Shown: positions 26,939 through 35,255 of the stretch, piece after piece | How positions within the stretch are numbered: the stretch's first letter is position 1 | How the letters are laid out: every line of letters starts with the position of its first letter | Source: an uncultured Draconibacterium sp. | GTDB lineage: Bacteria > Bacteroidota > Bacteroidia > Bacteroidales > Prolixibacteraceae | Direction of reading: 5' to 3' | DNA: 64,000 bases | Assembly: GCF_963674925.1 (NCBI RefSeq) | Contig: NZ_OY771647.1 | Location: 1,255,501-1,319,500, forward strand | Position numbers and translations under genes: made by a program | Notes under the pieces: model-generated | Told to the model about the DNA's origin: nothing | Seen by the model: only the letters and a program-made list of their open reading frames with translations | Database searches by the model: none

Positions 26939-27655
26939 TTATTGCCATGTAACTTCTTGCTCGGTAACAGCAACTTCCTGAATATTTTTGGCCGCATCTA
27001 AACTGGTGGCATCATCTTCATATCTAATTGTCATGAATTCTATCGTGTAAACATTATTCGCTTCCGGGGTTTCGTACCACGCGCCTGAAGCTGTGTTTGT
27101 ACCAATATCAAAACGAACCATTTGTTTTGGTAAGGCTACGCTAAAAAAAGCTATTTCGCCACTTTGGTTAATTAATCTGATTTGATAACCCTCTGCAACG
27201 CTATTGGTTTCCCACTGTACACTTAAAACGTTATTTAGCACAACTGCCGAAGAAATGGGTGTAAAATCAATATCATCAAAATCAAGCAAGTCAACATCTT
27301 CGTGGGTAATATCCTCGTTTATCACTAAAAACTGGTAATTGCCCTGAACCGGAGCAGCTGTGCCGTATTCGGCCAAAGCAGGCTCTTTTGCGTAAGTATT
27401 CAGGTTTTCAGAAGCCGGATCCAGAGTGAAATTTGCGGCACCGGGAGTTGTAACCTCTGCGTGGCTCATTGGTTGGTTACCCCAGGCTACATATGCGTTG
27501 GCGTATTGTACTTCATCGTTAACAGTACGTTTAATTACATAAACATCGCCAATCACATCGAAGGGTACTGAGTTGTCGTCGTCGCTGCAGGCAAAAAATC
27601 CTGCAACAATTAAAAAGAGTGTTAGTGTTTTTCCAATTTTCATCATTGTGTCCAT
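26939..27655 (-). CDS. Hypothetical lipoprotein, tandem paralogue B
   Basis: 238 residues, unknown function. The signal ends FFAC with lipobox Cys23, and the start ATG at 27655-27653 is supported because it puts the lipobox Cys at the same position as in paralogue A. DVIGDVYVIKRTVNDEVQYANAYVAWGNQPMSHAEV aligns with the matching region of A, and LSVQWETNSVAEGYQIRLIN and NVYTIEFMTIRYEDDATSLDA align with its C-terminal half. The protein is predicted to be exposed outside the inner membrane. Nothing in the neighbours suggests a role. Confidence 0.8.
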   Translation of the reverse strand: MDTMMKIGKTLTLFLIVAGFFACSDDDNSVPFDVIGDVYVIKRTVNDEVQYANAYVAWGNQPMSHAEVTTPGAANFTLDPASENLNTYAKEPALAEYGTAAPVQGNYQFLVINEDITHEDVDLLDFDDIDFTPISSAVVLNNVLSVQWETNSVAEGYQIRLINQSGEIAFFSVALPKQMVRFDIGTNTASGAWYETPEANNVYTIEFMTIRYEDDATSLDAAKNIQEVAVTEQEVTWQ

Positions 27656-27838
27656 ATTTCTAATTTTAATAGTTATTTAGAGTTCAATTATTTGTTTGAT
27701 GTAGTTTCTATCGATTTGGTTGTCTTGAAATGGCAATATCGTGAAATTTTTTTAAACAACATCTACTAAATGCATCTAATTGAGTGTATTGTAAAACGTT
27801 AAGCTTCCCGATAAATTGCATTTTTTGTGAAGTAGCGA

Positions 27839-30800
27839 TCAACTTTTTGCTTCATCAATAATCTCCCGAAGTATATAATCAGCTGTTTCCACATTCGGAA
27901 CATTTGAAAAACTGAGTGTAAGTTTTCCATTTGTTTCCTTCATCCGGCCTTTCGATTTTCCTTTTTGCACGTACTGCACAATTTTAATAAAATCGCCCGA
28001 TTGGTAGAACGACGATTTTTGGTCGGAAACAAAGTAGCAGATCATTTTTTTGTTTTTCAGAATGATCCTTTCCATACTCAAATCAATGGCTTTCCAACGC
28101 AGTGGTAAAATGTCGATCAGTTCGCGGCTTTCGCGCGGAAGTTCTCCAAAACGGTCTTGTAATCCTTTGGTAAAATGGTCCAGCTCTTCCTTGTTTTCGA
28201 TGTTATCCAACTCGCGGTACAACATCATGCGCTCCGAGTTTCCCGGAATGTAATCGCTTGGGAAAAGCAATTCCATGTCGGTGTCGATGGTACAGTCGTT
28301 TACGTATTTTATATTCAGGAAGGCCTGCGATTGTTCCTTATCTTCTTCGGCAAACAGATCTTTAAACTCGTCGTGCTTTAATTCCTGAATGGCCTCGTTT
28401 AAAATCCGGTGATAAGTTTCGAAACCAATGTCGGCAATAAAACCACTTTGTTCGGCGCCAAGCATATTTCCGGCGCCACGAATATCGAGGTCTTGCATGG
28501 CAATGTTAAAACCGCTGCCCAATTCCGAAAACTGTTCGATGGCCTGCAAACGCCTGCGTGCTTCGGCACTAACCGTTGAAAGCGGCGGAGCAATCAGGTA
28601 ACAGAACGCTTTTTTGTTCGAGCGGCCAACACGTCCTCGTAGCTGGTGCAAGTCGCTTAATCCAAAATTTTGTGCGTGGTTAATTATTATAGTGTTTGCG
28701 TTTGGTATGTCAAGCCCCGATTCGATAATTGTAGTGGCAATCAACACATCGAACTTGCCATTTATAAAATCGAGCATCACTTTCTCCAGCTTCGGGCCTT
28801 CCATTTGTCCGTGGCCAACCACTGTTTTTGCATCCGGAACAATACGTTTTATCGTTTCTTCAACTTCGTAAATATTCTGAACGCGGTTGTGAATAAAGAA
28901 AACCTGACCGTTTCTGTCCATCTCGTACAGGATGGCTTCTTTTATCATCTGATCGTTAAAGCCATGAACTTCAGTTACAATGGGGTAACGGTTTGGTGGC
29001 GGTGTTTGAATAATCGACAAATCGCGCGCACCCATTAGCGAAAATTGCAAAGTACGCGGAATTGGTGTCGCTGTTAAAGTTAAGGTATCAACATTTACTT
29101 TAAACTGCTTCAGTTTTTCTTTTACCGAAACGCCAAATTTCTGCTCTTCATCAATAATCAGCAATCCCAGGTCTTTAAACTTAACGTCTTTACTTACCAA
29201 ACGATGTGTACCAATAATGATATCGGTTTTTCCGTCGGCAACATCTTTTAATGCTGCTTTTACCTGGGCAGTAGATTTTAGGCGGCTTACGTAATCAATC
29301 TTTACCGGAAAATCCTGCAAACGTTCGGTAAAGGTTTTAAAATGCTGAAATGCCAGTATGGTTGTCGGTACCAAAACAGCTACCTGTTTGCTGTCGGTAA
29401 CGGCTTTAAAAGCTGCCCGGATGGCAATTTCTGTTTTCCCAAAACCAACATCACCACAAACCAGACGGTCCATCGGCATAATTTTTTCCATGTCCTCTTT
29501 TACGGCTGCTGTTGACTTTTCCTGGTCGGGTGTGTCTTCGTAAATAAACGATGCTTCCAGCTCGGTTTGCAGGTACGAATCGTGTGAAAACGCATAACCT
29601 TTTTCAGCGCGTCGTTGGGCATACAGGGCAATCAGTTCTTTGGCAATGTCCTTCACCTTCGACTTGGTGCGGTTTTTCATTTTTTGCCAAGCGCCGGTAC
29701 CCAGTTTGTTAATTTTGGGCTCGCCACCGTCTTTGCCTTTGTATTTCGAAATGCGGTGCAGCGAATGAATACTTACCAAAAGCGAGTCGTTATCTTTATA
29801 AACCAAACGAATGGCTTCCTGCATTTTGCCATTCACTTCAGTGCGCGCCAATCCTGCAAATTTTCCAATTCCGTGATCGATGTGAACCACATAATCACCA
29901 GGGTGCAGTTTATTCAGTTCCTTTAATGAAATTGCCTCGCGTTGCGCTTTTCGGTTTTTCAATTTAAAACGGTGGTAGCGCTCAAAAATCTGGTGGTCGG
30001 TGTAAAAACAGGCTTTTAGTTCGTGATCGATAAAACCTTCGTGCAACACAAAACTTACCGGGTTAAACGAAACTTTAACATCTGTATCGTTAAAAATCGA
30101 TTGCAGGCGCTCTATCTGTTTTCCCTGGCTGGAAAGAATAAAAAGTTCGTAGCCGTTTTTCCGGTGTTCGGTCAGGTTTGAGCCCAGCAGTTCAAAATTT
30201 TTGTTGAAAACCGGCTGGCTCGAAGTAGCAAACTCAATCTTTTCATCAGGAGAAAAAGCCAGGTCGTTACCAAAATCTAAAACGGTTTTTGCCTTTAGTT
30301 GCTTTTCTAATTCGGCAGGAGTTAAAAGCAGATCAACAATATCTTCTTCTTCGCGCGCGATAATAGTTTGGCGGTGCAGTTCTGCAATCCGGTCAACAAA
30401 CTGGTTGGTGTTATTGCCAAACCACAGGCTTTCTTTCTCCTGAAATTCGATAAATGAAACCCGCTCGCCTTCCACCGAACTGTTTTGAATGTTCGGAACA
30501 ATCGTAATATGGTTTAAGCGCTCTTTCGAAAGCTGGTTTTCGATATCGAAACTTCGGATAGAATCTACTTCATCGCCAAAAAAATCAAGGCGAAACGGAT
30601 CTTCGTGCGAAAACGAAAAGATGTCGACAATACTTCCGCGCACCGAAAACTGACCGGGTTCATACACAAAGTCTACCCGCTCGAAACCATATTCATATAA
30701 AAACTCGTTAATAAAATCGATAGAAATTTTATCGCCACTTTTTACCTGCAGCGTATTGTTTTCGAGGCTTTCGTTTGAGATCACTTTTTCAATGATCGCC

Positions 30801-31198
30801 TCGGGATACGAAATAACGAAGTAAGGCTTTTCTGCCGCCGAAAGCAGGTTTAACACTTCGGTGCGTTGCACAATGTTTTCCTGTTCCGGATTATCGTATT
30901 GCACCGATCGTTTGTACGACGAAGGCAAAAACAGTGTGTTTTCAGCAAAACCAAGGTTATTCAGGTCGTCGAAAAAATAGGCGGCTTCCTCGCGGTCGTT
31001 AAGCAATACAACACAGTTCTTCTGAATTTCCTGAAATACCCTTGCCAGTAAAACGGTTTTGGCAGACCCAATAATCCCATGCAGGTGAATTTTTTCACCC
31101 GGGGGGGCAGCAGCCTTTTTTACCACTCCGGCTATAGCGCTATGCCCCTCGAAATATTTTAGAAACGTGGTTGTTTCCAAAACCTGAGTTTTGCGCAA
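27839..31198 (-). CDS. mfd: Transcription-repair coupling factor Mfd
   Basis: Releases RNA polymerase stalled at DNA damage and recruits UvrA. The 1119-residue protein shows the UvrB-homology region at the N-terminus, the polymerase-interaction domain (HPGDYVVHIDHGIGKFAGL near 430-450), and the RecG-like translocase: Walker A GDVGFGKTE near 580, DEEQ near 683, TATPIPRTLQ, and QLRGRVGRS further on, then the C-terminal D7 domain. Length is normal. No ATG lies in the first several hundred codons; the most upstream start is the TTG at 31198-31196, which overlaps a promoter-like TATCTTTG on the same strand, so the true start or promoter is uncertain. Confidence 0.96.
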   Translation of the reverse strand: MRKTQVLETTTFLKYFEGHSAIAGVVKKAAAPPGEKIHLHGIIGSAKTVLLARVFQEIQKNCVVLLNDREEAAYFFDDLNNLGFAENTLFLPSSYKRSVQYDNPEQENIVQRTEVLNLLSAAEKPYFVISYPEAIIEKVISNESLENNTLQVKSGDKISIDFINEFLYEYGFERVDFVYEPGQFSVRGSIVDIFSFSHEDPFRLDFFGDEVDSIRSFDIENQLSKERLNHITIVPNIQNSSVEGERVSFIEFQEKESLWFGNNTNQFVDRIAELHRQTIIAREEEDIVDLLLTPAELEKQLKAKTVLDFGNDLAFSPDEKIEFATSSQPVFNKNFELLGSNLTEHRKNGYELFILSSQGKQIERLQSIFNDTDVKVSFNPVSFVLHEGFIDHELKACFYTDHQIFERYHRFKLKNRKAQREAISLKELNKLHPGDYVVHIDHGIGKFAGLARTEVNGKMQEAIRLVYKDNDSLLVSIHSLHRISKYKGKDGGEPKINKLGTGAWQKMKNRTKSKVKDIAKELIALYAQRRAEKGYAFSHDSYLQTELEASFIYEDTPDQEKSTAAVKEDMEKIMPMDRLVCGDVGFGKTEIAIRAAFKAVTDSKQVAVLVPTTILAFQHFKTFTERLQDFPVKIDYVSRLKSTAQVKAALKDVADGKTDIIIGTHRLVSKDVKFKDLGLLIIDEEQKFGVSVKEKLKQFKVNVDTLTLTATPIPRTLQFSLMGARDLSIIQTPPPNRYPIVTEVHGFNDQMIKEAILYEMDRNGQVFFIHNRVQNIYEVEETIKRIVPDAKTVVGHGQMEGPKLEKVMLDFINGKFDVLIATTIIESGLDIPNANTIIINHAQNFGLSDLHQLRGRVGRSNKKAFCYLIAPPLSTVSAEARRRLQAIEQFSELGSGFNIAMQDLDIRGAGNMLGAEQSGFIADIGFETYHRILNEAIQELKHDEFKDLFAEEDKEQSQAFLNIKYVNDCTIDTDMELLFPSDYIPGNSERMMLYRELDNIENKEELDHFTKGLQDRFGELPRESRELIDILPLRWKAIDLSMERIILKNKKMICYFVSDQKSSFYQSGDFIKIVQYVQKGKSKGRMKETNGKLTLSFSNVPNVETADYILREIIDEAKS

Positions 31199-31228
31199 AG
31201 ATAGTTTTTAAGGTAGAGATGGAAATAA

Positions 31229-31255
31229 AAAAGGGAGCTAATTTGCTCCCTTTTG
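31229..31255 (-). terminator. Terminator between the 31263 gene and mfd
   Basis: AAAGGGAGC (31230-31238) and GCTCCCTTT (31245-31253) pair round a 6-nt loop; A-run on one side and T-run on the other make it usable in both directions. Confidence 0.75.
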
Positions 31256-31262
31256 TTACCAT

Positions 31263-31673
31263 TTATTTAGTTGCCTTATCCTTGGCATTATAATGATATA
31301 GATAAGATAGTTTACCTTTACTGGTTAAAACTGCCCTATTGCTAGTAATGGTTTCTTTAACACCATCGCCATCTACATCTTCTTTCATGGTTAAATAGAG
31401 AAATGCAACAGGATTAGCATATTTCATAATCGGATGTTGCGGATCAATTTGAAAAGTAACTTTTCTAACGTAATTTGAAAATTGGGTAACCTGAACTTCT
31501 TCTATACCAGATGTTAAGGTAAATAACGTATCTTTTCGCCCATCTTCGTATGTTTTTGTCAGATAAACATCAATTTCAAAGTTGGTGCTTTTTTCAACTT
31601 GTGCACTACTATTTTTTACAGGAAGTAAAAAACACAGCAGGCCAATTACTAAAATTGCTCTTAATTTTTTCAT
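31263..31673 (-). CDS. Hypothetical small secreted protein
   Basis: 136 residues from the ATG at 31673-31671 (a GTG two codons upstream is possible). A clear signal peptide (KKLRAILVIGLLCFLLPVKNSSAQ) precedes a soluble domain of about 110 residues with EIDVYLTKTYEDGRKDTLFTL, VTFQIDPQHPIMKYANPVAFLYLTMKEDVDGDGVKE and a basic end. DVDGDGVKE resembles a calcium-binding turn. I do not recognise the family. It lies between a peroxiredoxin gene (34 bp upstream) and mfd, and could be co-transcribed with the peroxiredoxin. Confidence 0.7.
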   Translation of the reverse strand: MKKLRAILVIGLLCFLLPVKNSSAQVEKSTNFEIDVYLTKTYEDGRKDTLFTLTSGIEEVQVTQFSNYVRKVTFQIDPQHPIMKYANPVAFLYLTMKEDVDGDGVKETITSNRAVLTSKGKLSYLYHYNAKDKATK

Positions 31674-31707
31674 CTTCACTTATTTATGGGTTTGTAATTG
31701 GTGCAAT

Positions 31708-32268
31708 TTAAGAATTGTTTTTGAGAAAATCCAATATTTCGGCAGAGTCTTTACTTGCATCAACGTCTGTGTTCTTATAAACAATTGTTCCTTTTTTGTC
31801 GATTATGAATGTCCAGCGTGATGCTGTAGCTCCCCGAACCAAGTCAAAACTATGGCCATCAATTTCGCGTGTTATGGTACCCCCATCTCGCACAGGAACT
31901 CCGAATTTTTTGGCAATTTCACCACTTTCATCTGATAGTAACGGGAAATTCAGATCGTTGGCCTTTTTAAAAAGCTGAAGACCTTCAACATTATCGCCGC
32001 TAATTCCAACCACAACCGCATTGGCCGCGTCAATCTGTGTTTTCATGTCGCGGTAGGCACAGGCTTGTTTTGTACAGCCGCCGGTCATTGCTGCCGGGTA
32101 AAAATAAACCACAATAAATTTGTCGCCCAAATAATCGTTTACATTCCATGTTGAGCCATCGTCGGCCACAGTCGTAAACGCCGGTGCTTTGTCGCCAACT
32201 TTTAATTCCTGCGTAAAACCGGCAAAGGACAGGTTTAGTAAAAGTGCTGCAATTACAAATCGTTTCAT
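31708..32268 (-). CDS. Exported peroxiredoxin (AhpC/TSA, BCP/PrxQ type)
   Basis: Thiol peroxidase, 186 residues, placed outside the cytoplasm by a signal peptide ending GFTQ (about residue 20). The ATG at 32268-32266 is chosen because it starts directly at the signal peptide; an in-frame ATG 48 bp upstream adds an unrelated tail. Peroxidatic Cys65 lies in TGGCTKQAC with Cys70 a likely resolving partner, the spacing of the BCP/PrxQ group. The Prx fold motifs KVGDKAPAF and VVGISGDNVEGLQLFKKANDLNFPLLSDESGEIAKKFGV are complete. Its electron donor is not encoded nearby. Confidence 0.93.
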   Translation of the reverse strand: MKRFVIAALLLNLSFAGFTQELKVGDKAPAFTTVADDGSTWNVNDYLGDKFIVVYFYPAAMTGGCTKQACAYRDMKTQIDAANAVVVGISGDNVEGLQLFKKANDLNFPLLSDESGEIAKKFGVPVRDGGTITREIDGHSFDLVRGATASRWTFIIDKKGTIVYKNTDVDASKDSAEILDFLKNNS

Positions 32269-32514
32269 CTGTTTAAAATTTTTTGATTTCTGAATGTTCA
32301 AAAAATTTAAAGACATTCAGGAACTCACATAAATTTTAATCATTCATCTTGGTGAATTTAGAATGAAGAAAATTCATGTTCGTTTCATGATTGAATATTT
32401 TAATCTATGTCATTAATACAGATTAGTTTAAAAAATGTTTCTGCCGAGTGTATTTTTTTATGAACCATACTTTATAACATTAAAAAGCCGCTCGAAAATA
32501 TTTAATTTTAAACG

Positions 32515-32931
32515 ATGGGACACGCATATTCATATCGTTGCGATCATTGTGGTTTTACCGAAAGTTTTAATCAGGGGCACGGATTTCTGGTTCACTCGCA
32601 GCCGGTAAGCGACTACCTGAAACAGCGCACCCGGATTTTTCATTACAAAACGCACAACCTGCTTCGAAAGATGGCACAAGCTTCCAAAAATCTTCATCTC
32701 AAAGCCGGTTTTCAGGTGTATAAATGTCCGCATTGTAAAACTTTGTATGATAAAATTGAGGTGACTGTTTTTGATGACGACGCAGTGATACATAAAAGCG
32801 AATTCCGCTGCCGCGATTGTAATGCGCGCTTAAAACTTACCAATATCCATCGGTTGAAAAAAGCAATCTGTCCACGGTGCAGGCAACGAACTTTTCATCG
32901 CGATTATGCACAACATGAGCTTTTTCCTTAA
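32515..32931 (+). CDS. Hypothetical protein with four CxxC pairs (zinc-ribbon-like)
   Basis: 138 residues, no signal peptide or membrane segment. Cysteine pairs at 9/12, 71/74, 99/102 and 119/122 would make two zinc sites of four cysteines each, as in rubredoxin-like or zinc-ribbon proteins. The segment between the first two pairs is basic and histidine-rich (KQRTRIFHYKTHNLLRKMAQASKNLHLKAG). A nucleic-acid or protein-binding role is possible but not shown. Its last four bases overlap the end of the convergent gene on the minus strand. I cannot name the family. Confidence 0.75.
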   Translation: MGHAYSYRCDHCGFTESFNQGHGFLVHSQPVSDYLKQRTRIFHYKTHNLLRKMAQASKNLHLKAGFQVYKCPHCKTLYDKIEVTVFDDDAVIHKSEFRCRDCNARLKLTNIHRLKKAICPRCRQRTFHRDYAQHELFP

Positions 32932-33671
32932 ATTTTCTCCTCGCACTCTGCCTGGTATTCAGCAAAGGTTTTGTTTGTTGGGTATTTACCGGTGAGAATT
33001 TTAAAATGCTGCAGTCCTACTTCGGGTTTGTCCTCAATGTTCTGGTACATGCGTGCCAAAAAGAAATCGGCCACCGTATTTAAGATCACATTGTCTTCGG
33101 AAGCAAATTTCTCCATGCGCTTGAGTTTCTTTTCGCGGGCTTCCGATTTTTTGGCATTGGCAAAAAAGTTGATGTTTTCGATGTACTGATACATGATTAC
33201 ATAACTTTCGAAAAGTTTCTGTTCGTCGCCGGAAAAAGGCGGATCTTCTTTTTCTATAGCTGCAATAAGGTCTCGGATATCGGAGCGTGCCGAAAGCATG
33301 CCAAATATGTTGAGTTTCTTTTTGTCGTAGCGCAGTTGATAAGAGCGAACAATAATCTGAAGCATCTTTTTCTCGTAAGTATCGGTTTCGGGCAATAACG
33401 ATGCGTCGATCAGTTCATCAAGCTGTTCCGATTTTTCTTTTGAGTAGGTGGTGCGGTATTTCCACCAATGCAGATCGAGGTTCAGAAAAGTACGGTAAAA
33501 TTCGCTCAGTTCGTCCTTCCCGTTTGTAAAAGTTTTTTCAGCTTCGGTAAGGTTTTGCTGATAAATTAAGGTGAATATCCGGTTGGCAATGCTGTCGTTA
33601 TTTGCATCATTTGCCCAGGTCGACAGGCTAAAGCACACAAGGAAGATTGAAAAAAATACCCGTTGAATCAT
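32928..33671 (-). CDS. Hypothetical secreted helical protein, paralogue of 33755-34489
   Basis: 247 residues from the ATG at 33671-33669, chosen because a signal peptide (MIQRVFFSIFLVCFSLSTWAN) begins there; an in-frame start 105 bp upstream overlaps the previous gene. The mature part is largely helical, TPR-like, with IFTLIYQQNLTEAEKTF near the start, RSYQLRYDKKKL in the middle and a C-terminal repeat-like GLQHFKILTGKYPTNKTFAEYQAECEEK. These segments line up with those of the neighbour at 33755-34489. Function unknown. Confidence 0.75.
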   Translation of the reverse strand: MIQRVFFSIFLVCFSLSTWANDANNDSIANRIFTLIYQQNLTEAEKTFTNGKDELSEFYRTFLNLDLHWWKYRTTYSKEKSEQLDELIDASLLPETDTYEKKMLQIIVRSYQLRYDKKKLNIFGMLSARSDIRDLIAAIEKEDPPFSGDEQKLFESYVIMYQYIENINFFANAKKSEAREKKLKRMEKFASEDNVILNTVADFFLARMYQNIEDKPEVGLQHFKILTGKYPTNKTFAEYQAECEEKI

Positions 33672-33754
33672 CTCAAAAATTTTGTGTAAAGTAAAAAGTT
33701 TCTTTGATGAAAACTTACGTGAGAAACGGAAAATTGCGCAAAATGTTTGAAAAC

Positions 33755-34489
33755 CTAGTTTAACTGCTTGTTGCACTCAGTCAATAGTTCATCGAATTTG
33801 ATATTTTCAGGATAGATCTTATGAAGCCACTGAAAATATTCAATCGCATTTTCGGGATCGTTCTCGTATTTTAGCCAGGTTTTCCCCAGGAAATAGGCCA
33901 CCAGCGTTTTTGTAATCCGGCTTTCCGACTGGTACAAACCGGTCATGGTTGTTAATGCATTGTTGCAGTTTTCTGTTTTGTCCGAAACAAAAAACGGCTT
34001 CAAGTAATTGTCGAAATATTGAAATAAAGCGGAATACAACTCGTACAATTCCAGCTGTTCAGGCGGTAGTGCTTCGTTTGGTTTTAGCAAGGTGAAAAGT
34101 GCCTTTGTTTCCTGCCGCGTTGAAATAGCTTTTATGAGCTTAAAACGTTTGAGTTCGTATCGCAATTGATACGACAAGGTAACCAGCCGAATCGCCTGTT
34201 GAGTGGATGATGTGGGATTAGTTGGCGAAAGCTGTTGTAAATCGGTTTCAAAGGCTGGGTAATCAGGCGTGTCGGTGCCGGTGACATTTTTCCAGTAACT
34301 CATGTCAACAGAAAGAACGGCGAAAAGAATGGAGTCGATATCGTCTTTATTGGTGCGAAGCATTTCCTCAGCCCGGGAATAATGCTGGTTGTACATTTGG
34401 TTAAAAATGCGTTCAACAAGGCTGTCCTGCGTTGAGGCAAAACTCTGGCTGCTAATGAAAAGAAATAGTAGAATTGTAAGTTTTCGCAT
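33755..34489 (-). CDS. Hypothetical secreted helical protein, paralogue of 32928-33671
   Basis: 244 residues with a signal peptide ending SSQSFAS. IFNQMYNQHYSRAEEML, TLSYQLRYELKRFKLI, YELYSALFQYFDN and IEYFQWLHKIYPENIKFDELLTECNKQ match the other protein segment by segment, so a gene duplication is clear even though overall identity seems low. The helical segments resemble TPR units. The ElaA-like gene ends 3 bp before it, so all three are probably one transcript. Function unknown. Confidence 0.75.
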   Translation of the reverse strand: MRKLTILLFLFISSQSFASTQDSLVERIFNQMYNQHYSRAEEMLRTNKDDIDSILFAVLSVDMSYWKNVTGTDTPDYPAFETDLQQLSPTNPTSSTQQAIRLVTLSYQLRYELKRFKLIKAISTRQETKALFTLLKPNEALPPEQLELYELYSALFQYFDNYLKPFFVSDKTENCNNALTTMTGLYQSESRITKTLVAYFLGKTWLKYENDPENAIEYFQWLHKIYPENIKFDELLTECNKQLN

Positions 34490-34492
34490 CAG

Positions 34493-34945
34493 TTAACTGG
34501 CTTTGTTTATAAACAGCATTCCGTAGTGCGGAATGCCATCTTCAAGGTATTCATCGGTAACAACTTTAAATCCCAGGTCTTCGTAAAATTTACGCAGGTA
34601 TTTTTGTGCGCTGATTTTTATTTTATCGGGCTTCCAGTTTTCCAGAATATAAGTTTTGGCTTCTTCCATCATCTGAAATCCCAGCCCTGTTCCGCGCTCT
34701 GATTCTTTCACCACAACACGCCCAATGGAGTAATCGTTAAAACGCGTACCCGGTTTTAGTAAACGCGAGTAGGCCACAATTTGTCCGTCTTTTACCAAAA
34801 ACTGGTGGATGGCATCATTATCCAGTCCATCTATATCGTTGTAAACACAGTCCTGTTCAACCACAAAAATCTCGGCCCGAAGTTGTAAGATATCGTAAAG
34901 CTCGGATGTAGTGAGTTCTGTGAAATGTTTGAATGTAAAAGTCAT
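34493..34945 (-). CDS. elaA: ElaA-type GNAT N-acetyltransferase
   Basis: Predicted acetyl-CoA-dependent acetyltransferase, 150 residues from the ATG at 34945-34943; a further upstream in-frame start adds 30 residues unlike the family. Typical ElaA features are LYDILQLRAEIFVVEQDCVYNDIDGLDNDAIH at the start, IGRVVVKESERGTGLGFQMM with the acetyl-CoA loop (R/ExGxG), and KISAQKYLRKFYEDLGF followed by YLEDGIPHYGM. The substrate is unknown. It is the first gene of a probable three-gene minus-strand unit with the paralogous secreted proteins. Confidence 0.9.
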   Translation of the reverse strand: MTFTFKHFTELTTSELYDILQLRAEIFVVEQDCVYNDIDGLDNDAIHQFLVKDGQIVAYSRLLKPGTRFNDYSIGRVVVKESERGTGLGFQMMEEAKTYILENWKPDKIKISAQKYLRKFYEDLGFKVVTDEYLEDGIPHYGMLFINKAS

Positions 34946-35097
34946 AATAACAGCATGGAGCAAAGCGCCAGGCGCAAAGCGATTTGTTGTGCAATAATAA
35001 TAATTTTTGAGCTGTGACTTTGTTTGTCTTTGCAAAAGTTGAAATAGAACGCAGCGAAGTTGAAGAAGCTAACGAAGGCTATTATCTATGATTTATA

Positions 35098-35251
35098 ACC
35101 ACCCCATTCGTCAACTGACGGATACCTCCCCTCCTGGCAGGAGGGGAAATTTTCGTGCAATTGGCATTATCGATAACTTCAAAGTTGAATCGAAATACGG
35201 TCATTTCTCCTCCTTTGAGGAGGAGTACGCAGCGCAGCTGTGGGAGGTGGT
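35098..35251. repeat. Compound palindromic repeat, about 154 bp
   Basis: Starts ACCACCCC and ends GGAGGTGGT. Inside are CGTCAACTGACG, CCCCTCCTggcAGGAGGGG (35128-35146 region) and CTCCTCCTttgAGGAGGAG (35208-35226 region). The two ends form an inverted pair, each with its own G/C-rich palindrome, as in paired REP-like elements. It lies downstream of the gntP stop and upstream of the elaA gene, where it could end transcription. Confidence 0.6.
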
Positions 35252-35255
35252 GATC

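Noticed and set aside
34493..35035. Longer ElaA-like protein with a 30-residue N-terminal extension
   Set aside because: The extension is not like the family and the internal ATG at 34945 matches the usual start.
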